A stretch of 64,000 nt of DNA from 2-02-FULL-55-14 sp964581115 (GTDB lineage Bacteria > Bacteroidota > Ignavibacteria > UBA10030): assembly GCA_964581115.1 (NCBI GenBank), contig CAZOMY010000013.1:1-64000 (forward strand). The letters run 5' to 3'. The notes beneath the pieces are model-generated. The model searched no databases. It was not told the DNA's origin and saw nothing but the letters and a program-made list of their open reading frames with translations. Shown here in pieces: positions 61,301 through 64,000 of the stretch (its first letter is position 1; every line of letters begins with the position of its first letter). Both the position numbers and the translations under genes were made by a program.

Positions 61301-62211
61301 TTGAGCTCTTCGACGCGAAGCGTAGCGTGACGGTGGCGGAATGGGGGGGATACTCGTTCGAAGTTCAGGGGAGCGTGCTGTACCGCGGCGAGGTCTCTGT
61401 CGCGTCGGGACAGTTCGCCGCGCAGATCCCGGTTCCCAAGGATGTCAGCTTTGGCGCTCGCGCACGGCTCGCGCTCTACGCCACCTCGGGCGTGGTCGAT
61501 GCGGCGGGCGTCACCGAACAGGTGACGATCTTCGGTACCGATACGTTGGCGGCGGTCGACACGACGGGTCCCTCGGTCGAGGTCTTCGTCGGTACGACGG
61601 CCTTCCGGTCGGGCGATGTCGTGCCCCCCGACCCCGAGCTGATCGTGGTCCTGTCCGATGTCAACGGCATCAATACGTCGACGGTCGGTATCGGCCATCG
61701 GCTTGAGGCCGAGCTTGTCGAAGCGCAAAGGACCGTCGACTTGGGAGAGTACTACCGCGGTGACCTCGACACGTACCAGAGCGGGCGATCGGTCGTGAGA
61801 CTCTCGGGACTTGAGGAGGGGCGCCATACCGTCCGGGTGCGGGCCTGGGACACGCACAATAATTCCTCGTCGACAGAAGCGGCATTCGAGGTAAGGGCGG
61901 GATCCGGGGTCGACCTGTTCCATCCGGCGAACTTTCCGAATCCGATGCGCGACCGCACGGTCTTCGTGTTTCAGCGGACCTCGACCGATCCGGTGTCGGT
62001 CAGGGTCCGCATCTTCACCATCGCAGGAAGGCTGATCCAGGAGCTGACGGCCGAAGGCGTGACGGATGTTTCGGTCGGGATCCCGTGGGATGGGCGTGAC
62101 CGCGACGGCGCGTCGATCGCCAACGGGGTCTATGTGTACAAGATCATCGTCAACTCGATGGACCGATCGGAGTCGAGGGAGTTCATTGGTAAACTGGCGG
62201 TGGTCAGGTGA
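58336..62211 (+). CDS. porU: Type IX secretion system sortase PorU (C25 gingipain-like)
   Basis: 1291 residues with a signal peptide (MPRSLVHILLLALAASASAQ). The C25 peptidase domain is in the middle, with the predicted catalytic pair H810 in NFTGHGNPRLW and C845 in AATCNFAQWDNP, spaced as in known PorU. FGGGMPDPMAVRDFLAFAR, SDDYFARLDF and GRLPGRNVTEM are gingipain-fold segments. The last ~100 residues are a FlgD-like Ig domain (NFPNPMRDRTVFVF, GIPWDGRDRDGASIANGVYVYKI). PorU removes the C-terminal signal of T9SS cargo and attaches it to A-LPS. porV follows, its usual partner. Confidence 0.93.
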   Translation: MPRSLVHILLLALAASASAQVHSDARVVFETASVAEILLSASAQDGDTVAAMSLVGGERLVSFSDGRRAVVRRFALTLPTVRVAVSSEVRRSRSVLLAGETGGGVSTDMTAPFDARVVDVASREGFFAATLEAVVALVDERGTAATLIQERSVRLEHDARPPRLASILGTPSDPAPSRSMRPLEPSGAAAGQEWYRMEIAETGLYRIDRTMLRSAGIASELLGDIKRLRLFGLPGTPIPESLLEPRPAGLQEIPRLIQDSNGNGVLDDGDAVIFYGRSVRDWRYEPTTRTFQHTINPYTEKNVVLMTFDPMAFGRDMDSVMSSPGPGVPVTDAVGRIAVDQDRINFVSSGRRWVGEPFDQNDPTSVFINSLPGLVPSTTVNYRAVFFSRSGTVDTFRVAVNDVPVLGPVLMYTSDISSIDQISNYAYESPVQSFSYAGPLPDQRSVLKFTFGARNSSAKGWLDWFEIFYRRSLHAVGDRLLFPGPDTTALLEYTVRDLSSRSTVVFDVTDHANVRRVAGVEFDLADASVCRFRLPQTAGSVRELAVVGPNGFLTPPAPVKIAAPSLRGFSGQARFLIIAPKEFMEEAERLRAHREQRDSLRTLVVDIADIYHEFGGGMPDPMAVRDFLAFARSNYAGPVRYVLFFGSGHFDYRNLSTSVRNWVPPYETAESNTQIMSYASDDYFARLDFGSARISLAIGRLPGRNVTEMRSLVDKIIRYETGSPLDPWRNRITFIADDGQTSTTFEGSLHTGQTEALARSYTPTSFEQRKVYLVEYPTVNTASGRRKPAANDAIIEAYNRGTLIMNFTGHGNPRLWTHEAVFTREGSLPRLTNRDRLTFLVAATCNFAQWDNPAEQSAGEMLLTMPDGGAIGVVTATRSVYSFDNFELNAEFYRQLFLRDATGAPLRVGDAFFAMKQIRTDPNDQKYHLLADPTLRLLQPVGQARIDSVNGVSTTSVSVVPSLGRIVVKGSVRDGLGGLRPDFSGRGILELFDAKRSVTVAEWGGYSFEVQGSVLYRGEVSVASGQFAAQIPVPKDVSFGARARLALYATSGVVDAAGVTEQVTIFGTDTLAAVDTTGPSVEVFVGTTAFRSGDVVPPDPELIVVLSDVNGINTSTVGIGHRLEAELVEAQRTVDLGEYYRGDLDTYQSGRSVVRLSGLEEGRHTVRVRAWDTHNNSSSTEAAFEVRAGSGVDLFHPANFPNPMRDRTVFVFQRTSTDPVSVRVRIFTIAGRLIQELTAEGVTDVSVGIPWDGRDRDGASIANGVYVYKIIVNSMDRSESREFIGKLAVVR

Positions 62212-62380
62212 GAAAAGCATTACACCGAGATCCACAGTTTTGGCACAGCGGCAAGATGGTGAATGAGTGGAGGTACGCGGAGGTCAGATAAGCGAGGTGA
62301 GGTCTGAATGACCGTATCTTTTCACATTCACGCTCTGTGAGGCTTTGTGTTCCTCTATGGTTCTCTGTGACACGCTTCAC
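62211..62380 (+). repeat. Degenerate dispersed repeat, copy 2
   Basis: 62211-62237 matches 49568-49594 at 25 of 27 bases and starts in the porU stop codon. Words of the complementary kind (CTCTGTGAGGCTTTGTG, GGTTCTCTGTGACAC) lie at about 62325-62375, so the segment could form an imperfect fold-back in the porU-porV gap. Confidence 0.6.
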
Positions 62381-62389
62381 CCAGGCAGA

Positions 62390-62418
62390 TTGCGAGTCCC
62401 GGCGTCATTCTCTATATT
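62390..62418 (+). promoter_or_regulatory. Promoter for porV
   Basis: TTGCGA (62390-62395), 17-nt spacer, TATATT (62413-62418). ATG 62456 follows after an AGAGGAGAGGT Shine-Dalgarno site. porV can thus be expressed independently of porU. Confidence 0.75.
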
Positions 62419-62455
62419 TATCATCTAGCGCGTTCGCATCAAGAGGAGAGGTCCT

Positions 62456-63562
62456 ATGAAGTCCCGATTCTTGTTGGCGTTCTTCGTCGTGCTCTCAGTT
62501 GTCGCCCCGGTCGCCGCACAGGTGACCACATCGGCAGTGCCCTTCCTGCTGATCGCCCCGAACTCGCGCGCAAGCGCAATGGGAGAGGCGGGCGTGGCAT
62601 TGGCGGATGACGCCTGGGCCATCTTCTGGAACCCCGCGGGTTTTGCGTTTCAGAACACCAGCGAGGCCGCGCTGACCCGGGCTGACTGGCTTCCGGCGTT
62701 CGGGCTTTCGGACCTATGGATCGCGCATGGCGTGTACAAGCAGCCGCTCGAAGAGGTCGACGGTGTGGTCGGGATCGGCGTGACGTATCTGAGCTTGGGC
62801 TCCTTCGTCAAGACGCTGAACGATCCCACGCCTCTGGCCGAATTCAAGGGGTACGAATTCGCCGTCACCGCCGGATACGGCACGAAGGTCGGGAGCGACC
62901 TGGGGCTCGGGGTGAACGCCCGGCTCATTCACAGCAGCCTGGCTCCCTTCGGGACGGCGAATGAGCAGGGTGAAGGCGTGGCGACGGGCTTCTCATTCGA
63001 CCTTGGACTGTTGTACCGGCCTTCGAGCTTGTTCGTGCCGTTCACCGACATCGACATGGGCAATGCCTGGAGCTTCGGGCTCTCCCTCTCGAACATCGGC
63101 CCCAAGCTGACCTACATCGACCAAGCGCAGGCAGATCCGCTTCCGATGAATCTGAGGATGGGCTTCGCCTTCAGGGCGCTCGAGTCGGAATTCAACAGCA
63201 TCACGCTCATCGCCGACGTCAGCCGACTGCTGATCACCCGCCGCGACACGGAGACGGACGAATTCTACAAGGCGATCTTCACGACGTGGTCGCAGGGCTC
63301 CTTCTTCAAGGATCAATTGCGCCAGTTCGTGTCGGGTCTGGGAGCCGAGTACTGGTATGGCGCCCCGCGGCTGATCGCGCTTCGTGCCGGCTTTTTCTAC
63401 GAAGACCCGCGAGCCGGCAACCGGAAGTTCATGACCTTCGGCGCCGGGGTGCGATACGACATCTACGGGTTCGACTTCAGCTACATCAGCGCCTTCGAAG
63501 ACCAACATCCTCTCGGCGAGACCCTCCGGTTTTCGCTGGCCATCTCCTGGGGAGGAGTGTAA
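62456..63562 (+). CDS. porV: Type IX secretion system outer-membrane protein PorV
   Basis: 368 residues. Signal peptide (MKSRFLLAFFVVLSVVAPVAAQ), then TSAVPFLLIAPNSRASAMGEAGVALADDAWAIFWNPAG, the PorV/FadL-like start, and a 14-strand-type barrel ending in LAISWGGV. PorV carries secreted T9SS cargo from the translocon to the PorU attachment complex. Its own promoter and Shine-Dalgarno site lie directly upstream. Confidence 0.93.
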   Translation: MKSRFLLAFFVVLSVVAPVAAQVTTSAVPFLLIAPNSRASAMGEAGVALADDAWAIFWNPAGFAFQNTSEAALTRADWLPAFGLSDLWIAHGVYKQPLEEVDGVVGIGVTYLSLGSFVKTLNDPTPLAEFKGYEFAVTAGYGTKVGSDLGLGVNARLIHSSLAPFGTANEQGEGVATGFSFDLGLLYRPSSLFVPFTDIDMGNAWSFGLSLSNIGPKLTYIDQAQADPLPMNLRMGFAFRALESEFNSITLIADVSRLLITRRDTETDEFYKAIFTTWSQGSFFKDQLRQFVSGLGAEYWYGAPRLIALRAGFFYEDPRAGNRKFMTFGAGVRYDIYGFDFSYISAFEDQHPLGETLRFSLAISWGGV

Positions 63563-63733
63563 TCGCCCGTCGGAATGGAGCGGTGATCGACGCCGTCTCC
63601 GACGCGGCACCCCCGTCCACGCGAGCATCGTACCTGCCTGCCGCCGGACCGGGACGCCGCAACAACCATGCATGGCGATCTGCTCGCTCGCAGGCGCCCG
63701 GCCCCGCAGGTCAACGCCCTCTCTCGAAACTCC

Positions 63734-64000
63734 ATGCGACCCTTCCGACGTGATCTCGGTGCGCTCGTTTCCGCGCTGTTCGTTATGACAGCGACTGCGG
63801 CGGGGCAACGCGCCGTTCGATTCGATCCCTCGCGATCGCTGGCACCGTACCGCACCGCATCGGCCTCGAAGTCGTCCGCTCAGGATACGCTGCGACTTCT
63901 CGCCATCATGCTCGAGTTCGTCCCTGATGCCGACATCCGCACCACCGGCGTGGGCCGTTTCGATTCGACCGTGACACATCCCGCGATCATCGACCCTCCG
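63734..64000 (+). CDS. N-terminal part of an exported protein, possibly a T9SS-linked M6-type protease
   Basis: 89 codons run off the right edge without a stop. The signal peptide is RRDLGALVSALFVMTATAAGQ. After a Ser/Ala-rich linker comes LRLLAIMLEFVPDADIRTTG followed by VGRFD, which resembles the first strand of secreted M6-type peptidases found with T9SS (lavishly worded relatives have LVI-V-F and TTG-G-F). The proposal is inference from a short segment. Only the start of the gene is in the window, so no catalytic motif can be seen. Confidence 0.55.
   Translation, partial: MRPFRRDLGALVSALFVMTATAAGQRAVRFDPSRSLAPYRTASASKSSAQDTLRLLAIMLEFVPDADIRTTGVGRFDSTVTHPAIIDPP

Noticed and set aside
60133..62235. 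A 700-residue minus-strand frame opposite porU
   Set aside because: Composition is that of an antisense shadow; porU on the + strand has a signal peptide, catalytic residues and a FlgD-like end.

Overview
The window is about 64 kb of GC-rich (roughly 60% by eye), densely coded chromosome with 51 protein genes, one of them cut by the right edge. I found no rRNA, tRNA, CRISPR array, prophage or insertion sequence. The gene families point to the Bacteroidota/FCB group: PorU and PorV of the type IX secretion system, TonB-dependent receptors with N-terminal carboxypeptidase-regulatory-like domains, DUF4249, DUF4270-like, DUF4905 and DUF5686 proteins, and serine palmitoyltransferase. High GC, clear Shine-Dalgarno sites and promoters of the form TTG-N20-TAnnTT suggest a deep-branching lineage (Kapabacteria/Ignavibacteria-like) more than classical Bacteroidia. 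That placement is inference.

Layout. 0-10 kb: an outer-membrane barrel, proline dehydrogenase, an OPT oligopeptide transporter, an orphan PqqD-like protein, dipeptidase PepD, a four-helix-bundle protein in a repeat-flanked cassette, an MFSD1-like MFS transporter and an M29 aminopeptidase; together this looks like peptide and proline use. 10-30 kb: three TonB receptors and partner surface proteins (DUF4249 lipoprotein, DUF5686, beta-propeller phytase), with ArfB, glutathione peroxidase, a PabB-PabC fusion, a DUF4905 protein, PhzF and a membrane Fe-S (HdrD-like) oxidoreductase between them. 30-37 kb: serine hydrolase, M1 peptidase, a membrane protein, then paaABCD for the phenylacetyl-CoA epoxidase. 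37-44 kb: Sua5, purEK, a zinc-ribbon/DUF2318-like protein, GTP-type PEP carboxykinase, and a DUF47/PiT phosphate pair. 44-48 kb: an SDR reductase, serine palmitoyltransferase and a GNAT-like protein that together resemble a bacterial ceramide module. 48-58 kb: IlvE, a cyclic-nucleotide-binding protein, then two leftward operons (rpiB-glyA-tatC-polyprenyl synthase; glgA-gmhB-DUF4270-like lipoprotein-barrel). 58-64 kb: a structured leader, porU, porV and the start of another exported protein, possibly a T9SS-linked M6-type protease.

Non-coding signals recur. Twelve candidate promoters share a TAnnTT -10 box, most with TTG-type -35 boxes 17 nt upstream. Several strong intrinsic terminators stand directly before, or overlap, the next promoter. 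Degenerate low-complexity repeats lie in several 3' intergenic regions. The most promising items for follow-up are the ceramide module, the structured leader before porU, the near-leaderless starts and the orphan RRE-like PqqD inside a peptide-use locus.
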